This document shows positions 32,871 to 43,420 of a DNA stretch of 64,000 nucleotides, piece after piece (position 1 is the first letter of the stretch; the number at the start of each line of letters is the position of its first letter). Under the pieces are notes generated by a model. That model was given only the letters and a program-made list of their open reading frames with translations. It had not been told where the DNA came from and did not search any database. The position numbers and the translations under genes were made by a program. Where the stretch lies: NCBI RefSeq assembly GCF_000372725.1, contig NW_005198243.1, positions 155,499 through 219,498 on the forward strand, in the 5' to 3' direction. Source of the DNA: Emiliania huxleyi CCMP1516. Its lineage: Eukaryota > Haptophyta > Isochrysidales > Noelaerhabdaceae.

Positions 32871-33110
32871 TGCGGAACACGCCAACGTTGGGGCGGGAAG
32901 ACGCCATTGTCCAGATTTTTCAGAGCCCCGCGTGACCCCTCGGGGGGGGGGGGGGGGCAGTGAGTGCGGCCGACTACGGTCGAACACAGCGGAGCCCCGC
33001 GTCCTCTCGAGCGCTAGTTGGAGTACAAGAGTACGTAATTCCGCTTCTAGGCGCGAGATAAGGGGAGATATGGGGAGATATGGGGAGATATTCCGCTTCT
33101 AGGGTGGCGG
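32870..33110. repeat. Dispersed element H, copy 2
   Basis: Diverged copy of the intronic sequence at 9265-9480, including CCTCTCGAGCGCTAGTTGG, TTCCGCTTCTAGGCGCGAGA and two GGGGAGATAT units. The TTCCGCTTCTAGG edge recurs at both ends of the minisatellite (33041 and 33091), as in copy 1. Confidence 0.7.
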
Positions 33111-33189
33111 ACCCCGTGCGCCGCGAAGGCGTCGGCGCTGCGGCGCATGCAGGCCAGCATGCCGCAGAAGTGCCCGGCCTGTTTCAGAC

Positions 33190-33330
33190 AGTAAGGCAAG
33201 GTAAGGGAAGGTCAACTTCTCCACACACACAAGGTGGTGGGGCAAGGGCCAGGCTAGCCCCTCGCGACTCCACGTCTAGAAGACAGGAGCCCCACGGCAT
33301 TCAACGTGCAAGGCCCGCGCCGCGGTGTGA
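33190..33330 (-). mobile_element. Dispersed intron-forming element I, copy 4
   Basis: AAGGCAAGGTAAGGGAAGG, CTTCTCCACACACACAAGG and AGCCCCACGGCATTC identify the family in minus orientation. A TGAGTGAGTGTT-type GT-rich end follows, as in copy 1. Confidence 0.7.
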
Positions 33331-33868
33331 GTGAGTGTTCGAAGTGAGTGTGTGCGTGTGTGCGTGTGCCCGACCTGCATGAACACACAGTCCTCCACCC
33401 CCCCTCCCCCCCTCCCCGTCCCCGCCACCACCCTCTCCGCCTTCTCCGAGCCCACCCCCACCGAGCCCGCCGCCCCCTTCGCCCCCACCTCCCTCTCCGC
33501 CCTCACCGCCGCCACCGCCGCCACCTCCGGGCAACCAGGGCGCCGGGCCAAGGCTACGGGCACGCAAAATGCGACTGCGGCACGCTCCGAATGTTGCTGC
33601 CGAGGGCGTGCTGCCGCGAGCGCTGCCTTGCGCGGGGTGGGGGTGCGCCCCAAACCCCCATGCCCGCGCCCCGACCCCTACCCCACAGTACGCACCCATC
33701 CCCTACCCCCACGGTACCCGAACCCACACCCCCCTAGCCCTGACCCCTACCCCTCGTGGCTAGTCGGAACGCAACGACCCATCCCCGAGCATCTAGCGCG
33801 CCGGGCCAAGCGCGCGCCCCGACAGGAACGCCATCGAGGCACGCGTTCAAGCAGCGGAGGGCGCCGCC

Positions 33869-33969
33869 TATTAGGGGGAGATCTGGGGAGATATGGGGAG
33901 ATATGGGGAGATTTGGGGAGATATGGGGAGATATGGGGAGATATGGGGAGATATTGGCGCCGCCTATAG
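33869..33969. repeat. GGGGAGATAT minisatellite with duplicated edges
   Basis: Eight GGGGAGATAT-type units are bracketed by GGCGCCGCCTATTAG and GGCGCCGCCTATAG (about 87 nt apart). This is the same arrangement as in spliced introns of the oxidase gene, so an intron is likely even though the host exon is not identified. Confidence 0.7.
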
Positions 33970-34028
33970 CCCCCCCCCCCCCCCAACCTCCAGCCTGGCC
34001 CGAGAGCGAAGCCCGCATACAACACAGA

Positions 34029-34285
34029 TTGGCTGAGTGACAGGGGTGGAGGTGCGCAGGACGGACTGGCTGAGTGACAGGGGTGGAGGTGCGCAGGACG
34101 GACTGGCTGAGTGACAGGGGTGGAGGTGCGCAGGACGGACTGGCTGAGTGACAGGGGTGGAGGTGCGCAGGACGGACTGGCTGAGTGACAGGGGTGGAGG
34201 TGCGCAGGACGGACTGGCTGAGTGACAGGGGTGGAGGTGCGCAGGACGGACTGGCTGAGTGACAGGGGTGGAGGTGCGTGTCAGG
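34029..34285. repeat. 37-bp tandem repeat, about seven copies
   Basis: Unit ACTGGCTGAGTGACAGGGGT plus GGAGGTGCGCAGGACGG, near-identical between copies. Open frames cross it on the minus strand but are repetitive and not credible as protein. Confidence 0.9.
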
Positions 34286-34830
34286 ATTGGGTGGGTGGGC
34301 GATCCACACCTATACGAAGGGGCGAACGCCGAGCGTGGTGCACACGACGCCGTGAAGAGAGGGCGCGGGTCGAGGCAGCGGAGACCGCCGCCGCGGGGAG
34401 GGGAGGCGGTGGCTGCGGCGGGAGAGCTGGCGGCGGGAGAGCCGGCGGCGGGGGGCGGTAGGAGGAGGAACGCGTGCGCCGCGGCGAAGGCCAGCAGGCC
34501 AACGGCGACCACCTTTGGGTGGTGCTGGGGCGGGCGGAAGGAAGCTGCCCCCGCCGCCGCCGCCACCCTCTCCGCCGCCCCGTCTGCAGCCTTCCCCGCC
34601 GCCGCCCGCTTCGCCCGCGCCGCCGCCATGGCCGCCTCATCCCCATTCACTGCTGCCGCCGTATCCACCGCGCCCTCTGCCGCCGCATCGCCGCCCTCGC
34701 CGCTGCCGCCGACGGCGTGCGGCTCCTCCTCTCCCTCCGCGACGATGGCGGCGGCGGCGAAGAGGAGGAGGAGGAGGAGGAGGAAGGGCGGCAGGGCGGC
34801 GCCGAGGGCGGGCAAGTTGTCTGGCTGAGC
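34280..34830 (-). CDS. Possible secreted or membrane protein fragment
   Basis: The minus frame reads ALGAALPPFLLLLLLLFAAA AIV, a strongly hydrophobic stretch like a signal peptide or anchor, then an acidic linker. It continues VVAVGLLAFAAAHAFLLLPP (second hydrophobic stretch) and runs into the 37-bp repeat. No ATG is in place and both strands are open in this GC-rich DNA, so the call is weak. Confidence 0.25.
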
Positions 34831-35300
34831 GAGGAGGGAGAGCAGCGGCGCCGAGGAGGCGAGGGCAGGCCTGCGTCATGTCGAACACACAAGAGTTAGG
34901 GTGTGAGAGTCCAGGTGCAAGTGTAGGTACAGGTACAATCAACACAATAGGCTGCGAATGAGGAGAGGGCAGGCGCCTGGCTGCGTCACTATAACATGCC
35001 AGAGGCAGAGAGAGCGGAGGGGAGTGGGAGCGAGCTGCGAGGCGGCGTCCGTGTGTGCATGGCAGGGGCGTGAGTAAATAGACTGATGGCAGGGCTGCGT
35101 CATGAACACACTAGAGTCGGAGAGCGAGAGTGGAAGGGGGTGAGAGAAGGGAGGGGCGTCCGTGTGCATGGTTCAGGGAGAGAGTGGGAGTGAGCAAAGA
35201 GCGCGTGGTGAGTACACCAGGCTGCAATTCAGCGATCACAGCGGAAGACGGCGGAAGGCGGCCGAATGCTCGAGTGCTAGTCGGCAGGGCTCTCCCACCA

Positions 35301-36090
<790 letters not shown>

Positions 36091-36104
36091 GGGGAGGAGG
36101 CTAA

Positions 36105-36521
36105 GGACGCCGTGCACTTCCCGGCCCTCACTCAGGTAGTAGACGCGTCCGGAGGCGTCGAGCACGCGGCGCGATCTGATGCGGTGCGTGAAGGGCGAGC
36201 CGTCCTTGCGGTAGTTTGTCAGCGTGGTGGACGCAGAGCCGAGGCGGCACGCCTCGGCAAAGGCCCTTGCCTCTCGCGTGTCTGTCTTCGGTCCCTGCGA
36301 ATAGGGTGACAAGGACGTCGGCAGTGTGTAGCGTCCGAAACCCTGTCGCTCCTTTCATGCGGCCGGACCATATCTGGCCATGCATGAAGGAGCTATGCAC
36401 GGACCTGGAGGAGCTTTGGAGAGCTGCCGAGGGCCTCGTTGGCCGAGAAGCCACACAGCCGTGTCCACGCCGAGTTGACGGCGACAATCCTCTCCCGCTG
36501 GTCGAGAACGATGGACGCCAT
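36105..36521 (-). CDS. PAS-domain protein (LOV-like fold without the photoactive Cys)
   Basis: ATG 36521 opens MASIVLDQRERIVAVNSAWT and CGFSANEALGSSPKLLQ. Exon 1 is exactly 39 codons, ending at 36405. A GT-AG intron (36404-36295, ends TTCGCAG) joins in phase 0 to GPKTDTREARAFAEACRLGS, TLTNYRKDGSPFTHRIRSRR and LDASGRVYYLSEGREV. This is a PAS core: NS-W---CGFS-NEALG, LLQGP-TD, NYRKDG-PF, D-SGRV-Y. In LOV photoreceptors the block is GXNCRFLQ; here it is GSSPKLLQ, with Pro at the cysteine position, so flavin-adduct photochemistry is not expected. A ligand or protein-interaction sensor role is inferred. The 3' end is not resolved. Confidence 0.7.
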
Positions 36522-36589
36522 GGCACACTTAGTTCGTGATGGCCAGATTCGTCACAGCGAGATTTTCTTTCTTTAGTGCTCCGGTGGTG

Positions 36590-36765
36590 AGCCTGTGTGT
36601 GTGCCAGTCCGCGCCAGTCTGCGCCCTTGTCGTGCCAGTGTGCTGTGAGAGAGGCTTGTATCTTAAGAATTCTTTAGTGCGTGCCAGTCCGCGCCAGTCC
36701 GCGCCCTTGTCGTGCCAGTGTGCTGTGAGAGAGGCTTGTATCTTAAGAATTCTTTCTTTACTGTC
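36590..36765 (-). repeat. Family C copy, antisense, internally duplicated
   Basis: CGCGCCAGTC(T/C)GCGCCCTTGT and GAGAGGCTTGTATCTTAAGA each occur twice, 82 nt apart. The reverse complement resembles the ACTGGCGCGCACTGGCAC...ACACAGG start of family C. Family D copy 2 follows at 36770-36836. Confidence 0.65.
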
Positions 36766-36918
36766 GTTCGTCATCATCTGTCCCGCGTCCACCCATACCG
36801 CGTTGGTGTCCAGTCCGAGCCTGACTGTTCTTCACCTTTCTTTTATTAAATGAACTCGGGGGCACAGGACGCGGTACAAACGCGGTACACCAAAAGGCAC
36901 GGGCTGCCTGCACGGCGT

Positions 36919-37480
36919 TCACTCGAACGCCATGCACATGGCGCGGAGCAGCATCGGGTTGGTGTCGAACCCGAGCGGGTCCTCCTCCCAGTCCCGGTGC
37001 CCACCCTCCGCGTCATCCTGCTCATCGTGCGCGTCGAGCACCCTGCCGAGGCACAGGATCGTCCCCTTGGGAACGCCTGCCCCTCGCGCGCGCGGGAACT
37101 CTCCCTGCACCGCCATCACGAGCTTCTCGCGCGCCCACTTGCCGCCACGGCGGCAGTGCTGGGGCGCACGCTCGCGCAGCTCCTCGTAGAGCTCCTCGGC
37201 CCTCGCCACCTCCGCCGCCCAGCCCTCCGCTGACGCCTGAGCCGCCTTCTTCTCCCTGAGCGTCTTGAACACCGGCGGCGGCGCCGGCGATGGCGCCACC
37301 TCCGGCTCGCCCGCCGCCTCTGCAGCGCGCCGCCCCTTCCTCGCCTTCTCCTTGAGCCGCTTCCTAGCGCTCTTGGTCAACGCCGGCGCCGCCGCCGCGG
37401 CCTCGCCGGCCGCCGCACCGGCGATGGATGTCGAGGATGATGAAGATGATGAAGCCGTTGTCGCGTTGCAAGCGGGGCGG
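36919..37480 (-). CDS. Basic/charged protein of unknown function (5' end missing)
   Basis: The minus frame reads SARKRLKEKARKGRRAAEAA, KTLREKKAAQASAEGWAAEV, ARAEELYEELRERAPQHCRR and GGKWAREKLVMAVQGEFPRA. It ends LGFDTNPMLLRAMCMAFE with the stop at 36919. No ATG precedes the lysine-rich segment, so a 5' exon is missing or the gene is truncated at 37486, where a family A copy begins. Natural amino-acid composition supports a real exon. The family is not recognised. Confidence 0.45.
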
Positions 37481-37485
37481 AGAGT

Positions 37486-37660
37486 ACTAACCCGATCCCG
37501 ATCATCCGGCCCGCTGGGTGCGCTTCTTAGCTCCCCGGCCCTGGATGTGAGGTTACTGACTGCACTCCAAGTGCTCTGGACTAATAAAACTGCGATCTCA
37601 GTGCCCCAGCACGCAAAATTTTCTCTGCGGGGCTACCGTCCCGCACCCCGCCTGGGATGA
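37486..37660 (+). repeat. Dispersed repeat family A, copy 3 (3' half) with GC-hairpin tail
   Basis: CCCGATCCCGATCATCCGGC through GACTGCACTCCAAGTGCTC matches copies 1 and 2. CGCAAAATTTTCTCTGCGGG then resembles 1043-1075. Only the 3' half is present. Confidence 0.75.
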
Positions 37661-37782
37661 ATTCACACCTGGAAAACTCATCGGATTTGGGCCACTTGCC
37701 TGGGCGACCCCGGACCCCTGGCGGACGATCATGGTGCCCCCCGGGACCCCCCGTGCGGGGGCCTTCCAGAATCCACCCCTCA

Positions 37783-39335
37783 CATCTCGAGCTCGAACCC
37801 TTCCCGCCCGCTCACCGCATCGTGAATCGCTTTCTCCCCCTCATCGCCCAAGTTGTTGTAGCTGAGGTCGATGTTTTTCAGCACCGCGCTGCCCGACACG
37901 TACTCGGCGAGCTCTTCGGCGCCAGTCGGGCCGATGCCGCAGGCAGCCAAGCCCAGCGAGGTCAGCTTGTTGCGCTGCCGCTCGACTCGCACAATGCTGA
38001 GGGCCGCCTCCTCGGTGAGGCTGTTGCCGCCCACGTCCAAGGAGGTCAGCACCCCGTTGACCGCCAGGGCCTCGCCGATCGCCATAGCGCCCTCGTCGCC
38101 GATGCCATTGCCCCAGAGGTTCAGATCGGTCAGCACCCCGTTGCCTCGCAGAGCCTCGGCGATCGCAGCGGCGCCGGCGGCGCTGATGCGATTGAAGGGG
38201 AGGCTGAGGCTTTTCAGCACGCCTCGTTGACCTTGAGGGCCTCGGCGAGCGCTGTGATACCGGCGGCCGAGTAGGTACCGCGGCCAAAGCGATCGAGGCC
38301 GCACAGCTGGTTCTCGCCGAGGTGGAGCTTGGTAAACACCTCATCCATGAAATCGATGCCGCACAGCTGGTTTTGGCTGAGGTTGAGCGTTTTCAGCACC
38401 CCATTGCCGCGCAGCGCCTCGGCGATCGCAGTGGCGCCCTCGTCGCCAATCTCGTTCCCGTAGAGGTTCAAATTGGTCAGAACCCTGCTGAAAAAAATAC
38501 CATGCATATCCCAACGAAAAGCGCTACAAGACCGTCCGATTTCATGCACCTTCCTTCTCGAGCGCCCACTCACATCTCCAGCTTGAACCCGACCCGCCCG
38601 CTCACCGCATCTCGAATCGCTCCCTTCCCCTTGTCGCCCAAATTGTTGTCCTCGAGGTCCAAGTGCGTCAGCACCCCGTTAACCGCGAGCGCCTTGCCGA
38701 TCGCCTTGGCGCCCTCGGGGCCGATCCCGTTCACGCCGAGCCGATGTCGTTGCCGTAGAGGTTCAAATTGGTCAGCACCGCGTTGACGCGAAGAGCGGAT
38801 GCTAGCGCCTTGGCACCCTCGGGGCCGATCTTGTCGTCCCAGAGGTTCAAGTCGGTCAGCACCCTGCTGAAAAACAAACAAAAGAAAAACGGAATATACC
38901 AGCAAAAGCTACAAGTAGACCGTCCGATTTCATGCACCTTCCTTCTCGAGCCCACTCACATCTCGAGCTCGAACCCTACCCGCCCGCTCACCGCATCTCG
39001 AATCGCTCCCTTCCCTTCGTCGCCCAAATCGTTGAAGCGGAGGTCGATGCTTTTCAGCACCCCGTTGAAGCGCAGACCGGAGGCCAGCGCTTTGGCACCC
39101 TTTTCGCCGATGTTATTCCGGAATAGCACGAGGTTAGTCAGCACCCCGTTGACTTCCAACGCGGAGGCCAGAGCGGTGGCGCCCTCATCGCCGATCGCGT
39201 TCGCGAAGAGCATCAACTCGGTCAATACCGCGTTGACGCGAAGAGCGGAGGCCAGCGCAACGGCGCCCTCGTCGCCGATGTTGTTGTCGACGAGCTTGAG
39301 GGTGGTCAGCACCCTGCTGAAAAACGCAAAAAGAA
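37783..39335 (-). CDS. Tandem leucine-rich-repeat exon cassettes
   Basis: Three exons (about 39313-38965, 38865-38585, 38490-37785) encode ribonuclease-inhibitor-type LRRs of about 28 residues (for example NIGDEGAVALASALRVNAVL, GNGIGDEGAMAIGEALAVNG). Each starts after a TTTTTTCAGCAGG-type acceptor with GTGCTGACC and ends GFELEM or similar at GAGAT/GTGAGTGGG, a good donor. The last ends in a true stop at 37783. Introns of about 75-100 nt share sequence (CGAGAAGGAAGGTGCATGAA), so the cassettes arose by exon duplication. They are probably downstream exons of the ART gene. The middle cassette has a frame break near 38745. Confidence 0.65.
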
Positions 39336-39434
39336 TTTTACCACGCAAAAAGAAATCAATCTCCGCGACGCCGAAGCGCTTCTCAAGACTCTAATCCCAT
39401 GCACGTACTTACGCCCCCCTGGCCGACTCCGCTC

Positions 39435-42400
39435 TCAGCGCCCACTCATCTTGAGCTTGAACCCTTCCCGCCCGCTCACCGCATCTCGAATCACTCCCTT
39501 CCCCTCGTCGCCCAAGTTGTTGTAGCGGAGGTCGATGTTGTTCAGCACCCCGTTGACGCGCAGCGCCTCGCCGATCGCCTTGGCGCCCTCGTCGCGGATG
39601 CGGTTCTTCTCGAGGTCCAGGTGGGTCAACGCCCCGTTGACGCGAAGAGCGGCTGCTAGCGCCTTGGCGCCCTCGTCGCTGATGTTGTTGTCGCCGAGCG
39701 AGAGGTTGGTCAGCACCCCGCTGCCCGACACGTACTCGGCGATCTCTGCGGCGCCAGTTGGGCCGATGCTGCAGCGACTCAAGCCCAGCGAGGTGAGTTT
39801 GTTGCGCTGCCGCTCGACGCGCACGATGTCGAGGGCCGCCTCCTCGGTCAAGCGGTTGTAGCTCACGTCCAAGGAGGTCAATACCGCCCCGTTGACGCGC
39901 AGCGCCTCGCCGAGGGCGACGGCGCCCTCGTCGCCGATGTCGTTGTGGCGGAGGTCGAGCTCGGTCAGCACCCCATTGACCGAGAGACCGCCCGCCGCAA
40001 CGACGGCAGCCGATCCGGGTCCGAGTTTCTTGCTCGACAAATCGAGCGACGGCACCGCCTCGCGCCCGCAGAGCTGCAGCGGGTTGAGCGGCATCGCCCC
40101 CTCCTCGCCCACGCTCAGCGCGACGAGCGTGCGCGTCGTCCGCACCACGCCTAGCACCGCCTCCCGCACGCGGCCGCACGCCTTGCCCCAGTCAAGCTTC
40201 AGCGACGTCAGCGCCGACGGCTCGGACTTCATCCACGCGACCACTGCTCCCACCATCACGCCGCCGTCGCCAAGGTCGTACCCCGTCAAATCGACACCAC
40301 TGGCCTGCAGCGGCAATACCGCATCCATCGCCGCGGCAAGCCCGCCGCCGCCGCCGTGCTGCATCGTCGCCGCGAGCACCGCCGCGCGCTTCACCTTGAG
40401 CGCGTCGCCCACCGCCGCTTGGAAGCGCGGGTCAGAGTTGTACGCCTCAGCCTCGTCACCGAGCGGCGCCTCGAGCCGCTTGTCCGCCGCGCCTCCGGCG
40501 TCCGCGCATCGCTCGAGGCCGAGGTGGGCGCGCACTAGTTTCGCCGCCTCCTCCGCTGCCCCCTCCGCCACCCCCCGGCGCACCTCGGCCGCCATCTGCG
40601 CGCCCATGTCGGTGAGCAGCTTCTTGCGCTTGCCCGCCACCTGCTCGAGCGTGAGCGAGGCCATGTTGATGGAGAAGCTGCACTGGACGACGAGCGTGCT
40701 GCCCTCCACGCCCGTCGAACGCACCTGCAGGTGTCGGGAAGGGGGGGAGGCGATGAGAGCATGTCGAGGACTGAGCGGGGGAGGGGCGAGGTTGACGCAC
40801 CTGCAGGCCCATGAGCGGCGGCAGCAGCGTCTCCTTCTCGTGCGGGTACTGCGAGAGCCACGAGACGTCGGCGCCTCGGTCGATCATGCCCATCACGAGC
40901 TCGAGCACCGTCGACGCCTTGCCCTCCGCGTAGTGCACCGCCTGCGCGCGGTCGGTGGTGGTCGATGAGAAGCCGTACTCGACGCCGCCGCGGAAGCCGA
41001 ACGCGTCCGGCTTGAAGAAGGCTTCCGGGAGCGTGGCGCCCGCCCAGCCGCGGTAGAGCGGCGTGATCCTGGTCAGCGGCGACAGCTTGACGATGATCGA
41101 GTTGATCGCGTGGATGGTGGTCGAGTACTGGTTGTGCCACGTCCAGCGCACCGCGCCCGAGGGCTCGCCTGTGCCCGCCGCCGTCGCAGCCCACTCGCCG
41201 AGGTGAAGCGTGCCGCACTTCTTCTGCAGAAAGGGCACCTCCTCCATCGAGGCGTACTCCAGCAGCACAGCGCCGTCGGCACCGCGCGCTGAGGAGAAGC
41301 GGAGGACGCCGTTGTACTTCTCGTACATCGGCCCCGTGTACAGCCGGCCGGCGACGAGCTCCTCCTTGATGAGCGGCGCCTGCCCCGCCTCAACGAGCCT
41401 CGGGTTCACCGCGTCCGCCATCTTCTTCTCGAAGACAGAGAGCGGCTCCGGCTTGCGGCACCACTCGCGGTGAGCCGTGCGGAAGTCGCCGCCGCGCTCT
41501 GCGTAGCGGCTGTCCTGGTCCTCGACCACGGGCACGACGACAAACTCCCACTCGAGCTTGGAGGTCGCGCCCTCGATGCCGTTGGAGGTGTCGAACGGCA
41601 CTTCCGCATCCTTCTCTGCGCAGTGCTCCGTCTCCATGGCCTTGAAGAGCGAGCCCTCCACCATCAGCGGCGGCCCGATGAGCTTCTCGAGGCCTGCTCA
41701 GGGGACGGTGGGGGCTGTCGGTGTGAGAGAGGGCGGGCAGGATAGGCAAGCTACTGTCGTGCAGCACGCCTCCGTAGAACTGCTCGACGCCGCCAAAGCC
41801 CATCTCACCCTTGAACGCGTCGCCCTCCGCGGCGAACTTGGCGTTCAGCGCCGCCCCGGTGGCGGCGCTCTGGCCGCGCAGTTTCTCAATGGCGGACCAG
41901 AGGGTCTCGGCGATCGCCTCACTTAGCTTTACCGCCTCGAGCTTCTCCTTGAGGTCGGCGAGCGAGAGGTTGCACACGTACTTGAACGGGTCGGCGGTGC
42001 CGGCCGGCTCCTTCAGCGCCTCGGCCACAACCTCGGTTAGGGCGAGGGAGTTCACCCAGCCGGCGATGCCCCACTGCGCAGCGGGCTCCGCGTCGACCTG
42101 AGAGGGGCAGAGAGAGGGAGGGGTGAGGCGGCGGGGAGGGAGACGCGGTGGCGGAGAAGAGGGAGACGCGGTGGCGGAGGAGAGGGAGGCGGCGGCGGAA
42201 GCGGCAGCGGTGTGTGTGGGTGGGGGCGGTGGCGGTGGCGAAGGCGGCGGTGCGGGGAATGCGTCGGCCTTGCCGTCGCGCGAAGGGACGGTGGCGCTCG
42301 GCGTGCCGACGTTGTTGAGCTGGTCCTTGAGCGACTGGTTCTCGTCCTTGAGAGACTGGATCTCGTCCCTGAGCTTGCGCAGCTCCGTCTCGTTGTTCTT

Positions 42401-42818
42401 GGAGGCGGTGCAGCCCACTTGAGCGTGTCCTGCACCGGGGAGAGCGCGACCGTGAGTAGGGAGGTGCGGCCGAGGCAGGCGAGAGCGGGGCGCGGAAAAA
42501 AAGCGCGTGGGACGGGGCGGTGGCAGAGGCGGTGGCAGAGGCGAGTGGGGAGTGGCGGAGGCAGCGGCGCTGGAAAGGACGACCTGCTAAGTCGTCCTGA
42601 GGACCGTCCTCCTGCTCTGCTTGCGCGGCGGAGAGAGCGGCCGCTCTCTCCTCGAGGCCGGTCCCACGCAAGAGCTCGAGCGCGACGGCAGTGCAAGGGT
42701 CCTCTGGTTGCTCGGCCAGCGCCTTGCCGACCGCCTTGTGAAGGTGCTCCTCGAGCGGGCCGCGCCAGCGGGACAGGTACTCCTCCGCGGAGGTGGCGCT
42801 AGCGGCGCTGTGCGGCAT
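39435..42818 (-). CDS. Dpy-30/coiled-coil/ADP-ribosyltransferase/LRR multidomain protein
   Basis: ATG 42818 begins MPHSAASATSAEEYLSRWRG, followed by EEHLHKAVGKALAEQPEDPC, a Dpy-30-like dimerisation motif. Exon 2 (from about 42430) is coiled coil (LRKLRDEIQSLKDENQSLKD). Exon 3 starts at 42097. Exon 4 (41693-40801) carries an R-S-E ADP-ribosyltransferase core: Arg in ITPLYRGWAG, Ser in VEYGFSSTTTDRAQAV, and ExE in YPHEKETLLPP. These enzymes move ADP-ribose from NAD+ to arginine (or hydrolyse NAD+). Exon 5 (from 40724) continues VRSTGVEGSTLVVQ and then LRRs (VLTELDLRHNDIGDEGAVAL and others), ending SGR-stop at 39435 or splicing on to the cassettes. The 40800-40725 intron is bounded by an 11-nt duplication. 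A likely intracellular sensor/effector; target unknown. Confidence 0.75.
40721..40807. repeat. 11-nt duplicated splice-site sequence bounding an intron
   Basis: GCACCTGCAGG occurs at 40721-40731 and 40797-40807, 76 nt apart. On the sense strand both copies read CCTGCAG/GTGC: the upstream one gives the donor, the downstream one the acceptor. The joined exons keep the ART frame (PPLMGLQ/VRSTGVEG). Confidence 0.85.
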
Positions 42819-43420
42819 TGCGTACTACTCCTTGGGCGTCGGCTCTCAACAGAGGTGGCGGCAGCGATGTGCTCAACAGCGGCTTTGCTCAACAGCGGCT
42901 CTGCTCAACAGCGGCTCCTCACACGCTTGGGCTGCGCGGCGCGGCGATTGGGCTGTCACGCTCGAGTGAGTTTTTCAGTGTTTCTAGTTTCTTCCAGGAC
43001 CGCTTTTTTTGACACGCTCGAGAAGAATTTAACTGAAAACAACTCTCTCGTCGCAGACAGGCTCGACACAGGTGCGGACTGGCGCGTGCGAGCACTATCA
43101 CAGGCAAACCACCGGAGCCGCCTAGCGACTCCGGTAAGCACGCACGGCAATGCACTTCGTCCGTGCACGTCCTAAACACATAAAAAGAAATCAGAACCTC
43201 GAGCCTTGGTCGGCGCGTCTCAAGCGCAATCGTGAGCCGCCCGAGGCCCAACTCGAGTGCTCACAAACAGACTTTGCGGAGCATTTCGGCTCTTGCTGAC
43301 AAAAATGGGCCGGCGTTGCCACCGCCTCGGAGGAGCTGGCTCACGGCCAGACGCACAGCCACGCCCGACAAGGATGACGACGGGATCGACGAGATCTCAG
43401 ACAGGACTCGCCGTGCCAGC
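42819..43420. promoter_or_regulatory. Head-to-head intergenic region of the ART and TRP genes
   Basis: About 600 bp between divergent start codons. It contains AACAGCGGCT(C/T)TGCTCAACAGCGG direct repeats (42868-42915) and a family C copy (43070-43170). A shared, bidirectional promoter is inferred from spacing alone; no TATA box is obvious. Plus-strand sequence from 43232 is open in the TRP frame, so the true start could be in a 5' exon. Confidence 0.4.

Noticed and set aside
33964..34309. Repetitive protein (HLHPCHSASPS units)
   Set aside because: Direct translation of the 37-bp satellite. 37 is not a multiple of three, so frames rotate; there is no sign of selection on protein.
42240..42418. 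N-myristoylated protein start reading MGCTASKN
   Set aside because: The codon is GTG, not ATG, and sits inside an exon following a TGCAG acceptor. The ATG at 42818 with the Dpy-30 motif is the better start.
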